Assembly (NCBI GenBank): GCA_036510575.1
Contig: DATCDR010000081.1
Location: 1-14,004 of the forward strand
Reading direction: 5' to 3'
DNA: 14,004 nt
Source: DATCDR01 sp036510575
GTDB lineage: Bacteria > Actinomycetota > Acidimicrobiia > Acidimicrobiales > Bog-793
Positions 1 through 7,870 of this stretch are shown here, in pieces. Position 1 is the first letter of the stretch. The number at the start of each line of letters is the position of its first letter. Position numbers and translations under genes: made by a program. The notes beneath the pieces are model-generated. The model did not search any database, was not told the origin of the DNA, and was given only the letters and a program-made list of their open reading frames with translations.

Positions 1-1080
1 CTTCGTGACGATCCGACCATCTCGGTCATCGGTTCGGAGGCGACGGCATCAGCAGGAATCGAACGCGCGTCGAAGGAGCGACCTGAGATCGTGATCATGG
101 ACTACGCACTTCCAGATCTTGACGGCGCCAGCGCGACCAAGCTCTTGAAGGCCAAGTACCCCGAAATGGCCGTGATCATGCTCACTGGCAGCGATATGCC
201 CGGTTCGTACAGCGCCGCGATCGACGCCGGATGTCAGGCATGGATTCGAAAGACCCGGGCAAGTAGTGACCTTTCCGATGCGATTCACCGTGTGGCCGCC
301 GGGGAGTGCGTGCGCGCTGAGAAGTACGAGGAGTTACCAGCGCTTCGCGAATTGGCCGTCTACTACCAGCCGGTCGTCGAGTTACGTGAGCGCCGACTGG
401 TCGGATTCGAGGCGCTCGTGAGGTGGCAGCATCCGCTCCACGGGCTGCTATCACCAGGGCGCTTCCTGCCCATCGCCGAAGCAACCGGTTACGTAGTCGA
501 CATCGGACGACACGTGGCGTACGAAGCTGCTCGCGCACTTCGTGAGTTCCAGCGGATCAACTCGGCAACTACTCCGCTCTGGATGAGCGTCAACGTCTCG
601 GCCGTGGAACTTTCGAGACCGAACATTCTCGGAGAATTCGACGCGCTCCTTGCGAAGGCAGGAATCGACCCGGCCACGTTGGTCCTTGAAATCACTGAGA
701 CCGCGCTACTCACCGAGTCTCCTGAGATCGAGACCAATATGCTCGGCCTGAAGGCGCTTGGGATGCACCTCTCCCTGGATGACTTCGGAACGGCGTTCTC
801 CTCGCTTTCCTATCTGTTGCGCTTCCCCTTTGACCACGTCAAACTCGACACCACCTTTACCGCGGATCTTCCTCATGCAGCACGGGCCGTTCTGCTCGTC
901 GAGTCCATCCGCCAGCTGGCGTCGACGATGGGAGCGACCGGTATCGCGGAGGGCATCGAACGCCCCGAACAAGCCGCGTGCCTTATCGATGTCGGATGGG
1001 ACCTCGGGCAAGGTTTCCTTTACAGCCCCGCCGTCCCCTTTACGGAGGCCCGCGAAATGGCCGAGAACGGACGGCTGTGA
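1..1080 (+). CDS. Response regulator with EAL domain, probable c-di-GMP phosphodiesterase (5' partial)
   Basis: The reading frame is open from the first base, so the start lies before the window. Visible residues 1-100 form a receiver domain: the phospho-acceptor Asp34 in MDYALPDLDG, conserved Thr62 (MLTG) and Lys84 (IRKT) are all present. An EAL domain follows from about residue 115 to the end. Motifs seen in order are FEALVRW (Glu137), SVNVSA, LEITET, LDDFGTAFSSLSYL, VKLD, AEGIE and GQGFLYS. These carry the metal-binding and catalytic residues expected of an active c-di-GMP-specific phosphodiesterase. No GGDEF domain is present in the visible part. From family knowledge, phosphorylation by a sensor kinase would control cytoplasmic hydrolysis of c-di-GMP to pGpG. 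A kinase partner would have to lie upstream of the window. The downstream neighbour is unrelated mobile debris on the other strand. Confidence 0.93.
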   Translation, partial: LRDDPTISVIGSEATASAGIERASKERPEIVIMDYALPDLDGASATKLLKAKYPEMAVIMLTGSDMPGSYSAAIDAGCQAWIRKTRASSDLSDAIHRVAAGECVRAEKYEELPALRELAVYYQPVVELRERRLVGFEALVRWQHPLHGLLSPGRFLPIAEATGYVVDIGRHVAYEAARALREFQRINSATTPLWMSVNVSAVELSRPNILGEFDALLAKAGIDPATLVLEITETALLTESPEIETNMLGLKALGMHLSLDDFGTAFSSLSYLLRFPFDHVKLDTTFTADLPHAARAVLLVESIRQLASTMGATGIAEGIERPEQAACLIDVGWDLGQGFLYSPAVPFTEAREMAENGRL

Positions 1081-1233
1081 GGACAGAGTTCTTCTCGACC
1101 CAAATTCGGCTCGATCGACCCGATCAAAACTTGCCAATGTGCGCCGAGAACCGATAGCCCGAAGAACCGGACGGAACTACCTGCAGAACTAAGCAACGTA
1201 ACCAGTCGAGAGCGAGAACGTCAGGGCCGCTGT

Positions 1234-1260
1234 TCCCTACTATCCCTACTATCCCTACTA
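1234..1260. repeat. Three perfect tandem 9-bp repeats (TCCCTACTA)
   Basis: Positions 1234-1260 are three exact copies of TCCCTACTA. On the minus strand the unit is TAGTAGGGA, and the first copy supplies the stop codon of the minus-strand relaxase remnant. In that frame the three units give six TAG codons. The 1081-1233 stretch between the EAL gene and this repeat holds nothing else I can support. Confidence 0.9.
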
Positions 1261-3249
1261 CCGCCCGAAGTCGATCTCCGGGCCGTGTAGCTCCAGGTGC
1301 GGAGCTACGGCGTGCTCGATCCCGCGGACTTGATCGCGGACCAGGAACTCGTGCCGCTCCACCGCCAGCTGATCTAACCAGGCGTCGCGCGAATAGTCCG
1401 CCTCCGCGATCTCCTCGGGAGTCATGTCCTTTGCCAGCTTCTCGCGCTGGCGCCAGTCCTTCGCCAGCTCGGCGCGAGCGGATTCAGCGCGGGCGCGTTC
1501 TACCACAGACGCCGCGACTCGGCGCTCCTTCATCTCGTAGATGCGCTCGCGTTGCGCCATCTGCTGCTCGATCCGCCTCGCCTCCTGTTCCGACTGCTTG
1601 ACCGCGGCGAGGTGTCCGCGAACCTCAGGCTCGACCGACGCATGCGCCGCTTTTTCTGCGGCGTCGCGGATCATCTGGTCGCTCCAGAAGGTGTCCGGTA
1701 GCCGACGACCGGGCCAGCGCGCTTCGATCTCGTCGAGACGCGCTCTCGCGTCTGCGACCGCGCCGGCGCGGAAATGGAGACGACCCGGACCCGCGTCGAT
1801 CACCGCGGCCGCGTCGCGCGCAGCGAAATAGTCGGCGCGTGCCTGTCCGATCAGTCGCTCGCCTTGGTCCCGCGATGCGGCCGCAGCGGAGCGATGCCGC
1901 GCGGCTTCGTCGCGGACGTGCGCGATCGTCTGGCGATTGTCCGCCGTCTCGCCGGCGCGCGTCGCGTCGTCGGCCCGCGCCGAGTCCCGATCGATCTGGG
2001 CGGTCGTCGCTGTCAACTCCTTCTCTATCTGCGCCGAGCGGCGCTCGAGCTCGGCAACGGTCCGCCACTCACGTGGCTCGAGGCGCTCTTCCTCGGCGAC
2101 CAGCTTGTGCTCGAAGCGACGACGCGGCGAGCGGTCGACGATCGCTTGCTCCGCGGTGCTGAGACGGGGCGGTTCTGCGTGCCTGCGGCCCTGGTTCTGC
2201 TCCTCGTCGGCGTGGCCAATCGCGCCATCGACCTCGGCGATGCGCGCTTCGAGCTGGACGAGGTAGCGCTCCTCGTCGAGGTGGGATCGCAGCCACACGA
2301 CCCGCTGTTGCTGCGCCTCGCGGAGGCGGTCGACCTCGTCGGTCGCGCGCTCGGCTGCGTAGAGGGCATGACGGGCCCGCTCAGCCTCGCGGAGTGCTCG
2401 TTGCTCCTCAACTCGCACGGCGCGCAGCTCCGCGTCGGCCCTTACGGGGCGTGCCGCCGACTCCCCGATCCGCTGCTCCGCGAGCTCGCGGCGTCGGGTC
2501 AGCTCGCGGAGGTGTTCGTACGCGGCCTCCAGACCGGCCTGGGCCTTACCGAGATCGGCCTTATCTGCGAGGGGCGCGATCTCTTCTGTCCGGTCACGAC
2601 CGGCCTGCTCGTCGATGCGCTTGTTCGCCTCGGCGTGGAGATGGCGGAGGAGGTCAAGGTCGTCCATCTTCTCAAGGTTCTGACGGAGTACGTCATGAGC
2701 GCTTCGCTCCGCGCCATCGCGTCGCATCACCTCCGCGAGCACCTCATGGAGCGTCGGCTTCGTGAAGTTGGCGAAGGCGTGCTCGGAGAGCTCACCCTGG
2801 GACTGGATCACGAAGGCGCGGTTCTCGTCGCGTCCGCGGCTCATCGCGACGTAGAGCTGCTGGGAGGTCATGCGCTCGTCGACGAGTGCGATCCCAACGT
2901 CGACGGTCTGGCCCTGGGCCTTATGCACCGTAAGCGCATAGGCGAGGGCGACGTGCTCGCGGACGTAGGTGGCAGGCAATGTGACCTGACCTCGACCGGA
3001 GAGCTCCTCGACCGCGAGTGAGCCATCGCCGTGGCGTCCGAGGACACGCCACCGCTCACCGTTGCGGACGAACTCGCCCGGCGCCTGCATGAGCCGGCGA
3101 TCGTTCTTCAAGGTAACGATCTCGTCGCCGACGCCCGCGACGCCCTTGGCAAGGCGGACGCCACGCTCTTCGACCTCACCCCACGCGACGCGCTCCGCTC
3201 GGGCGCGGAGCGCGAAGGTCTCGGCGGTCGCGTTGTCACCGGCCATCAC
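1258..3249 (-). pseudogene. C-terminal half of a MobF (TraI/TrwC-type) conjugative relaxase-helicase, 5' truncated
   Basis: About 663 codons are open from a GTG at 3249. The product begins VMAGDNATA and contains DEIVTLKNDR, then ALTVHKAQGQTVD (SF1 helicase motif V) and QLYVAMSRGRDEN (motif VI). A long charged coiled-coil tail rich in Glu, Arg and Ala follows. This is the arrangement of the helicase C-terminus of MobF relaxases that nick and unwind DNA during conjugation. The N-terminal relaxase domain (catalytic Tyr, three-His motif), Walker A and Walker B are absent, so it cannot act as relaxase or helicase on its own. The frame stays open about 80 codons upstream of 3249, but that part is antisense to the opposite copy and is not native protein. 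It is about half identical by eye to the plus-strand copy at 3269-4630, so the two are paralogues and not a recent duplication. The long intact frame suggests fairly recent truncation, or a retained fragment. Confidence 0.8.
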
Positions 3250-3301
3250 GAGGGCTGAAGGTGCCTCAATGGTCGTGATGGCTGGCGACAACGCGACCGC
3301 C
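3223..3301. repeat. Inverted repeat at the head-to-head junction of two MobF fragments
   Basis: Arms 3223-3251 and 3273-3301 are 29 nt each with two mismatches, separated by a 21-nt loop. Each arm encodes the same MobF stretch, VMAGDNATA, read outward on opposite strands. The loop contains the near-palindrome TGAAGGTGCCTCA, so each strand also encodes a Glu and a Ser upstream of the VMAGDN motif. Weaker protein-level homology continues outward on both sides for several hundred codons. Confidence 0.85.
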
Positions 3302-4630
3302 TCCGAGATCGCACTTCGCTGCCGAGCCGACCTTGTCGCGAGCGGTGAGGTCTCGCGAGATGGCGTGAGGACTTCGACCGGAACGGTTGGCGTCGGCGAC
3401 GAGATCGTGACGCTTCGAAACGATCGCCAACTACGGGCCTCGCCGGACACCTTCGTCAGGAACGGCGACCGCTGGCGTGTCACCGACACCCTCGCCGACG
3501 GCTCGCTTCGCGTCGCTTCGATGAACGAGCGGCACGCCGCTACGCATCCCCCATCTGAGGTGATCGTCCCGGCTGCCTACGTTCGAGAGCACGTCGCGCT
3601 CGGCTACGCGCTGACTGTCCACAAAGCTCAGGGAACGACGACGGATCGCGCCGTCGTCATCGTCGACGAGAGCATGACCGCGCCGCAGCTGTACGTCGCG
3701 ATGACGAGAGGTCGGCAGGAGAACCACGCACTCGTCGTCACCTCGGATCGATCACCCGAGGACCATGGACACCTACCTTCTGTCGACGCAGTCGAACTGC
3801 TCGGAGGGGTGATGCGCCGCGACACGGCAGATCTCTCCGCGCATGACGTGTTGCGGCGAGGGCTCGCTACCTCCGAGAGCGTCAAGTTTCTTCGAGAGCT
3901 ATCGGCGGAAGCAGACCAGTTCATCACTCGAGGTGCCCCACCGAATCACACAAGGCAGATCGAATTACTCATCCCACGAGCTGACGTAGAACGCGCGGTC
4001 TCGCGTCTCACCGAGGCTGAAGCCGCTGTGGGGAACGCACAAGCTCGACGCGAAGACGCAAGCGGCGCCGTTTCGGAAACGCAACGTCAAACTCTCCGAG
4101 CGAGGCTCCCCGGCAGGGCTGGAGAACAGGCGAGATCCGAAGCGGCGAACTCGCGTGTGAACGCGACGATCGAGCTCAACGCCGCACGCCGTGGCGAAAG
4201 CGACGCGATGAGGGCCTTCGTCGTCGCACGACACGACCTCGACGAAGCAAAGCGCTCAGCTGGCGAGCTCGCAGATCTCCAAGGCGTCGAGGCAGATCGT
4301 CAGCGTTGGCTCGGTGATCATCGCGAGGAGGTCCGCTGGGCGAGCGATCTTCACGTTCGTCTCGAGGCCCGGACGGCGGAACGGAATCGCCCGGCGGAAG
4401 GTCGCTCGCGCCCTGAGGTCTCGACCGAACGAGGGGCGGGCGCGACTCCACAGCGGTTCCCTCGATCAGTTCGGGACACTTCCGTGGAAACGAAGCGCGA
4501 GCTCCATGAGCCTTTGGAGCGCCGGCGCCTTCACCAACGCGGGCGAGAGTTCGAACCTGAATATCCGGCGCCACCAAAACCGATGCCAGCTCCGGCGAGG
4601 GAGGCAGGCGGGCCGAGTCTCGGACGTTGA
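3269..4630 (+). pseudogene. C-terminal part of a second MobF relaxase-helicase, 5' truncated and shortened at the 3' end
   Basis: From ATG 3269 the product is 453 aa. It begins MVVMAGDNATA, then has GVGDEIVTLRNDR, FVRNGDRWRV, ALTVHKAQGTTTD (helicase motif V) and QLYVAMTRGRQEN (motif VI), followed by a charged coiled-coil region. The relaxase domain, Walker A and Walker B are missing, as in the minus-strand paralogue. GAAGG lies 7 nt before ATG 3269 and would serve as a ribosome site, though it may be fortuitous because it sits in the palindromic junction. Homology to the other copy continues to about 4390 (RQRWLGDHREE against a similar WLRSHLDEE). After that this copy diverges into a Pro- and Arg-rich tail, while the other runs about 300 residues longer. 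A transposase remnant lies immediately downstream. Translation is possible, but a functional helicase is not expected. Confidence 0.78.
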
Positions 4631-4754
4631 AGCCGCGCTCACAATCACCCGTATAACCGTGATTAGGGGCCACGTAACGGCGCTTATGCCACGCGGTGTC
4701 CGCTCCAAATTGCGAGTCTGCCGTCGGATCCCGGCATACAGACAACCAGATGAA

Positions 4755-5042
4755 ATAGTGGGAGTAGTAGAGGCCAGCGAGTCCAAGGTACGCCGTTAGG
4801 GCGTCTGTGTGGACCGTAGATCCGACCTCGTCGCTGGAGTGCACAACGGTGTGAAGCGTCGTTCGTGACCGATCAGGTTGGATGCTGGCAACCACCTTCG
4901 AAGTGCTGGTCCCGACGCCGCGACCAAGGACGCCAACCACCATCGTCTTGTCGACGCCACCTGTGCCGTGCAACTTGGCGCGAGCGTCCTCGTGCATGAA
5001 CTTGTCGCAACTACTCAGGCGGCGAGTAAAAGCGCTAGCTCG
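4755..5042 (-). pseudogene. Remnant of an IS1595-family (ISXO2-like) transposase
   Basis: On the minus strand, from the in-frame TAA at 5043-5045, the product reads FMHEDARAKLHGTGGVDKTMV and then VGVLGRG, and continues to GSTVHTDALTAY and LYYSH. This matches the middle of ISXO2-like/IS1595 transposases: the Lys/Arg-rich segment, the GKTxVVGxxxR strand, and the second catalytic Asp in TDxxxxY. The first catalytic region (DETYVGG) upstream and the His-Thr-Asn and final catalytic segments downstream are missing. Homology fades near 4755, although the frame stays open to 4176 antisense to the relaxase. I found no clear terminal inverted repeats or target duplication. This is a dead fragment, and it may mark the event that replaced the 3' end of the adjacent MobF copy. 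Confidence 0.75.
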
Positions 5043-5256
5043 TTAGAACGCGGACGAGTCCGAGAATCACGAAGAAGCCAACGCCTGTCAGCCGCGCCCG
5101 ATAGTTCCTGATGAGCGCCGGATCTGCCCTTTGGTGCATCTTCCAGAGGAGTAATCCGAGCATGTAGAAAAAGGCCGCGACGATGATGCACTCGCCCACG
5201 ATCCACCCGGTGCGACTTCCGTCTTCCGCCGCTAGGAGCGATAAGACGGAAGTCAT
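5035..5256 (-). CDS. Small two-helix membrane protein of unknown function
   Basis: This 73-aa protein starts at ATG 5256 with a good Shine-Dalgarno (GAGGA, 6 nt upstream). Residues about 19-42 (IVGECIIVAAFFYMLGLLLW) form one membrane segment. After a basic loop (KMHQRADPALIRNYRARL), residues 56-70 form a second (GVGFFVILGLV). It is the hydrophobic frame among overlapping alternatives. Both the ribosome site and the clean loop/helix pattern support a real gene. Its stop lies just inside the 5' side of the transposase remnant. I do not recognise a family. Confidence 0.7.
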   Translation of the reverse strand: MTSVLSLLAAEDGSRTGWIVGECIIVAAFFYMLGLLLWKMHQRADPALIRNYRARLTGVGFFVILGLVRVLTS

Positions 5257-5337
5257 GGGGCATCCTCGCGCATTCGAGCAGGAACGCTGCGCCTGGGTGG
5301 GTCATGTACGTCAATGCCCAAACGAGGCCGCGACGAA

Positions 5338-5396
5338 GGTGCCCCTCATCACCGGGAGTGAGCCCGCCCCCTACGTCCGGTGGTTGGCGGATAATG
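5338..5396 (+). repeat. Degenerate member of the dispersed intergenic repeat family (copy E)
   Basis: GGTGCCCCTCATCACCGG at 5338-5355 matches 17 of 18 bases with 6495-6512 upstream of copy A. It is followed by TTGGCGGATAATGG, which resembles the TCGGCGGCTACTACG core of copy A only loosely. The hairpin stem is not conserved here. The flank match is firm; membership of the core is tentative. Confidence 0.45.
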
Positions 5397-6044
5397 GCTG
5401 ACGTGAGCAATGACGAAGACATGCATGAGTCGAGCGTCTCGATCGGCGTCGACCTCGGTGAACTCGTTCGCGGTCACCACGTACGACTGCTGAACCTACT
5501 CATGGATCGCTCGCACCCGGTGGAACGCTGGCAAGAGACCGCGGAGGCCGCGTGGGCCGAGGTCAGGCGCGATCGGGGGAGACTCCTCACGGACCAGAAC
5601 AGCCGAGGACCGAGCTTCTCCTTCTCGTCGAGGGTACTTGTCGGACCACACTCTGAGTCTGACCGCGAGATCGTCAGTTATCGAGCCCTTGAGCCTGTGC
5701 TCGAACTTGAGTTCATTCCCGGGCTTCGGCCTGAGGAGAGAGAGGGAGAACCATTCTTCTGGCTCTTTGGGATGCACACCTCCGATGACCTCGGCACGGA
5801 ATATCGCGATAACAAAAGTGGGACTCGGGGACCAGAAGACGGCGGAATCTCCACTCGAGGCTCGAGAGACATTGGTGGTCTGATTCCAGCGAACGCGTCG
5901 TTGGTCGTTTTTGAGTTCGAGCCTCCGTCGGGTTGGACTCCCCCAGAGCCTTGGCACGGGAGGTTGAGGTCGCCTTACCCCGGGGGGCGTGACGACGAAC
6001 CTCGCCCAGAACACCGGTCCAGTGACGCCCAAGCAGGCGCATAG
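5394..6044 (+). CDS. Hypothetical protein, soluble, no recognised domain
   Basis: The product is 216 aa from ATG 5394 (MADVSNDED); GTG 5403 is an in-frame alternative. GATAAT at 5390-5395 lies 7 nt before GTG 5403, so a leaderless start there fits the pattern seen at other genes in this window. No good Shine-Dalgarno is visible for either. The protein is acidic, without signal peptide or membrane segment. It has a helical N-terminus (LGELVRGHHVRLLNLLMDR and ETAEAAWAEVRRDRG), a probable beta-rich middle (FSFSSRVLVG, LELEFIPG, FFWLFG) and a strand LVVFEFEPPSGWTPPEPW near the end. The last 13 codons lie in a sequence resembling the intergenic repeat, so the C-terminus may be recently acquired. 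I do not recognise a family. Confidence 0.6.
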   Translation: MADVSNDEDMHESSVSIGVDLGELVRGHHVRLLNLLMDRSHPVERWQETAEAAWAEVRRDRGRLLTDQNSRGPSFSFSSRVLVGPHSESDREIVSYRALEPVLELEFIPGLRPEEREGEPFFWLFGMHTSDDLGTEYRDNKSGTRGPEDGGISTRGSRDIGGLIPANASLVVFEFEPPSGWTPPEPWHGRLRSPYPGGRDDEPRPEHRSSDAQAGA

Positions 6045-6045
6045 C
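6007..6045 (+). repeat. Degenerate member of the dispersed repeat family (copy F)
   Basis: CAGAACACCGG at 6007-6017 is identical to 9637-9647, the 5' flank of copy C. It is followed at a similar distance by AAGCAGGCGCATAGCG, which can be aligned with the AGTAGGCGGCTACTACG core with one gap. It overlaps the 3' end of the hypothetical gene. An 11-bp identity is suggestive only. Confidence 0.35.
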
Positions 6046-6084
6046 GCGGACGCTGCGTTGGCCCTCCGCTACGGAGTCGGCGCG

Positions 6085-6459
6085 TCAGCTCGCGGTTAGC
6101 TCGTAGTGGACCGTCGTGTAGTGGCGAAGTCGGTGGACGAGGGGAACGAGCCGGCCGTGCAGGACGGGGTACTTCTTGACGAGCGCCCGTCTGATACTTC
6201 CTTCCTCAACGGGTCCTAGTAATCGAGCCGTCGCGGCGATCACCGATCCGGTGGGTTTTCCACGAATCGTTGAAGGGGCAATCAGCACCCGCGTGTCGCG
6301 TCGGAGGCGTTTCGCCTTCCCGGACGTTGACCAGGTTCGGAAGTAGGCGTGATCACCGCTAACGATCACGCTTACCGCTGTTGGGATCGCTGTGCCGTCG
6401 CGCTTGTATGTGCTGACCACGACCGTACGTTGAGTCGCCAACCCGTAGAACGCGCCCAC
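6085..6459 (-). CDS. PPOX-class F420-dependent oxidoreductase-like protein
   Basis: This 124-aa single-domain protein has the split-barrel flavin/F420-binding fold pattern: RTVVVSTYKRDGTAIPTAVS, VSGDHAYFRTWSTSGKAKRL and RRDTRVLIAP, then a strand with TGSVIAATARLLG. It resembles the short actinobacterial PPOX proteins related to Rv2061 and Rv1155, which bind coenzyme F420 or FMN; the substrate is unknown. The SGKAKRLRRDTRV segment is the most diagnostic part. The start is GTG 6459. TAGGCT lies 6 nt before it, consistent with a leaderless mRNA, and no good Shine-Dalgarno is seen. It stands alone, convergent with the gene to its left. Confidence 0.8.
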   Translation of the reverse strand: MGAFYGLATQRTVVVSTYKRDGTAIPTAVSVIVSGDHAYFRTWSTSGKAKRLRRDTRVLIAPSTIRGKPTGSVIAATARLLGPVEEGSIRRALVKKYPVLHGRLVPLVHRLRHYTTVHYELTAS

Positions 6460-6494
6460 ACTGGCAGCCTACGCGGGTGATCCAAAACTTTTCG

Positions 6495-6554
6495 GGTGCC
6501 CCTGATCACCGGATAATGGGGTCGCCACAGGTCGTAGTCGGCGGCTACTACGAC
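6495..6554 (+). repeat. Dispersed intergenic hairpin repeat, copy A
   Basis: The core GGCGGCTACTACGA (6540-6553) is identical to copy C. Here the hairpin is GTCGTAGT (6531-6538), an 8-nt loop, then ACTACGAC (6547-6554), a perfect 8-bp stem. The upstream flank GGTGCCCCTGATCACCGG recurs at 5338. It sits between the PPOX gene and the toxin-antitoxin promoter. There is no T-tract, so an intrinsic terminator is unlikely. Confidence 0.7.
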
Positions 6555-6639
6555 TCAGCGTTCCGAACGTCTACCTTCCTCGGCAACTCTCGGGCAAACG
6601 CCTTCGGGCGGCGATCCAGAGGATGCCTCGTCCCTGTTG

Positions 6640-6685
6640 GGTTGACACGGTTGACACCGACGGTTGTCAGGTTTACAGTCGCCTC
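6640..6685 (+). promoter_or_regulatory. Toxin-antitoxin promoter with overlapping operator repeats; leaderless start
   Basis: TTGACA (6651-6656), a 17-nt spacer and TACAGT (6674-6679) make a textbook sigma-70-type promoter. Its start point would fall at about 6685-6687, on the antitoxin ATG (6686), implying leaderless mRNA. Two contiguous copies of GGTTGACAC (6640-6648, 6649-6657) and a related GGTTGTCAG (6662-6670) overlap the -35 box and spacer. TGACA (6652-6656) and TGTCA (6665-6669) also form an inverted repeat with 8-nt spacing. This is well placed for autorepression by the antitoxin. Confidence 0.75.
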
Positions 6686-7222
6686 ATGGATAGTTACGCC
6701 GCGTTGCGTGAGGGCATCTCGCGGAGTCTCGCTGAGTTCGATGAGCAACTCTTCGGAGACGCAACTCTGCGGGAACAGTTCGAGGCATTGAGCGATGAGG
6801 ACGCGATGGAGCTCGGGCACCGCGCCCTACGGAGCGCACTTGCTCCAATCTTGTGGGGGGCTGCCATCGGGGAGCGATGGGACGTTCGTCGGACAACCGA
6901 ATTCCTGAGCATTAGCAGGCAAGCGCTTTATAAGAAATTGCGCGCCGGCGCGATACTTGGCCTTCGAGGCAATGGAACCACGTGGTTCCCTATCTGGCAG
7001 TTCGATCCTGAGCTCGGAATCGTTCGGTCTGTCACATCGCGTCTGTTGGCGCTCTTCCGCGAGGCGGATTCCGATGTCGATCCCCTCGTCATCGCGGCAT
7101 GGGCAACAAAGGATCAGGCCTTACTCGATGGGCGCTCGCCGGCTCAGTGGCTGGCCACCGGCGGTGACGATGAGACCTTGCTTGTTAGCGCTCGTCGGGC
7201 GTCAGCTGGTCTACGCGCTTGA
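6686..7222 (+). CDS. Xre/MbcA/ParS-like antitoxin of a RES toxin-antitoxin pair
   Basis: The 178-aa protein has an N-terminal helical part (about 1-65) and a helix-turn-helix-like segment at about 70-105 (TTEFLSISRQALYKKLRAG then TTWFPIWQF). The C-terminal part resembles the DUF2384 toxin-binding domain (LLALFREADSDVDPLVIAAW, LLDGRSPAQWLATG). In this family the antitoxin binds the RES toxin over its active site and represses the operon. ATG 6686 is chosen because the promoter places transcription start on it. An upstream in-frame extension is possible to 6623 but would include the promoter. Its stop overlaps the toxin start by one base. It is somewhat longer than typical MbcA-type antitoxins. 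Confidence 0.85.
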   Translation: MDSYAALREGISRSLAEFDEQLFGDATLREQFEALSDEDAMELGHRALRSALAPILWGAAIGERWDVRRTTEFLSISRQALYKKLRAGAILGLRGNGTTWFPIWQFDPELGIVRSVTSRLLALFREADSDVDPLVIAAWATKDQALLDGRSPAQWLATGGDDETLLVSARRASAGLRA

Positions 7223-7839
7223 TGCCAGATCGACTTCCTGGACCGCCGGAGGACTACGAAGCGCTGGCCAGTTCATTTCCCGTGTTGCCAAAAGAACGGG
7301 TTTCCTCGCGCCTATTTCGGGTCCACAAGATGGGGAACGAGCCCGAATGGTTCGGAACCTCAGGGAACTATCGTTGGGATCCACCTCCTACTGCCGCTGA
7401 CCTGTTCGGTACCTGCTACGTCGGAACGGCTGCGCTCACTTCGTTGATGGAAACTCTGGGTGAGTTCGCGATTGTGACGGAGGGGATGATCGAGGCGCGA
7501 AACGTGGCAGCCCTGCAAGTTCCAGACGACATTCGCCTTGCTGACCTCACTAATAATCGGATCGTGGGCGATTGGGGACTTGATCGTCGCATCTCCGTTG
7601 GGGACGACTACGAAATCTGCCAACTTTGGGGTCAGGCGCTTCAGTCGGCAGGATTCGAGGGCATCTTCTATGAAGCCCGGCATCATGTTGGCGGTCATTC
7701 GATTGCGCTGTTCGGTGACCCGCTCTACCAACCTCGCCAGGTCGTTCTTTTAGATGACGACGCCATTTCGAGTGAACTTATCGAGCAAGCGCAACTCGAG
7801 TGTGGTCTCCGGATTCTTCCGAGTTCACCACTGTTCTAA
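7222..7839 (+). CDS. RES-domain toxin (NAD+-degrading family)
   Basis: The 205-aa protein starts at ATG 7222, sharing one base with the antitoxin stop (TGATG), which implies translational coupling. The family's Arg-Glu-Ser residues are visible: Arg33 in LFRVH, Glu77 in CYVGTAALTSLMETLG and Ser160 in GGHSIALFG, with GIFYEARHH just before the serine. Characterised RES toxins (for example MbcT of Mycobacterium) deplete NAD+ by phosphorolysis or hydrolysis and stop growth. Here the activity is inferred from family membership. All three residues being present suggests an active toxin. The antitoxin upstream in the same operon is expected to neutralise it. Confidence 0.9.
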   Translation: MPDRLPGPPEDYEALASSFPVLPKERVSSRLFRVHKMGNEPEWFGTSGNYRWDPPPTAADLFGTCYVGTAALTSLMETLGEFAIVTEGMIEARNVAALQVPDDIRLADLTNNRIVGDWGLDRRISVGDDYEICQLWGQALQSAGFEGIFYEARHHVGGHSIALFGDPLYQPRQVVLLDDDAISSELIEQAQLECGLRILPSSPLF

Positions 7840-7870
7840 ACCGCGACGTGTTCGCGCCGGCTCAGCGAAT

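Noticed and set aside
1234..1260. Tandem repeat as part of a CRISPR array
   Set aside because: Units are 9 bp and contiguous, with no spacers.
1774..3021. Long plus-strand open frame (about 415 codons) opposite the minus-strand MobF remnant
   Set aside because: It is antisense to a sequence with clear helicase motifs V and VI. Open antisense frames are expected in high-GC DNA, and no domain is recognisable.
3062..3489. N-terminal extensions of both MobF fragments through the junction
   Set aside because: Each extension is the antisense of the opposite copy (both give VALSPAIT, the reverse of VMAGDNATA) and has no relation to real MobF sequence.
4176..4754. Extension of the transposase frame to 273 codons
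   Set aside because: Transposase similarity ends near 4755. The remainder is Pro/Arg-rich and antisense to the MobF tail, so only the 4755-5042 part is supported.
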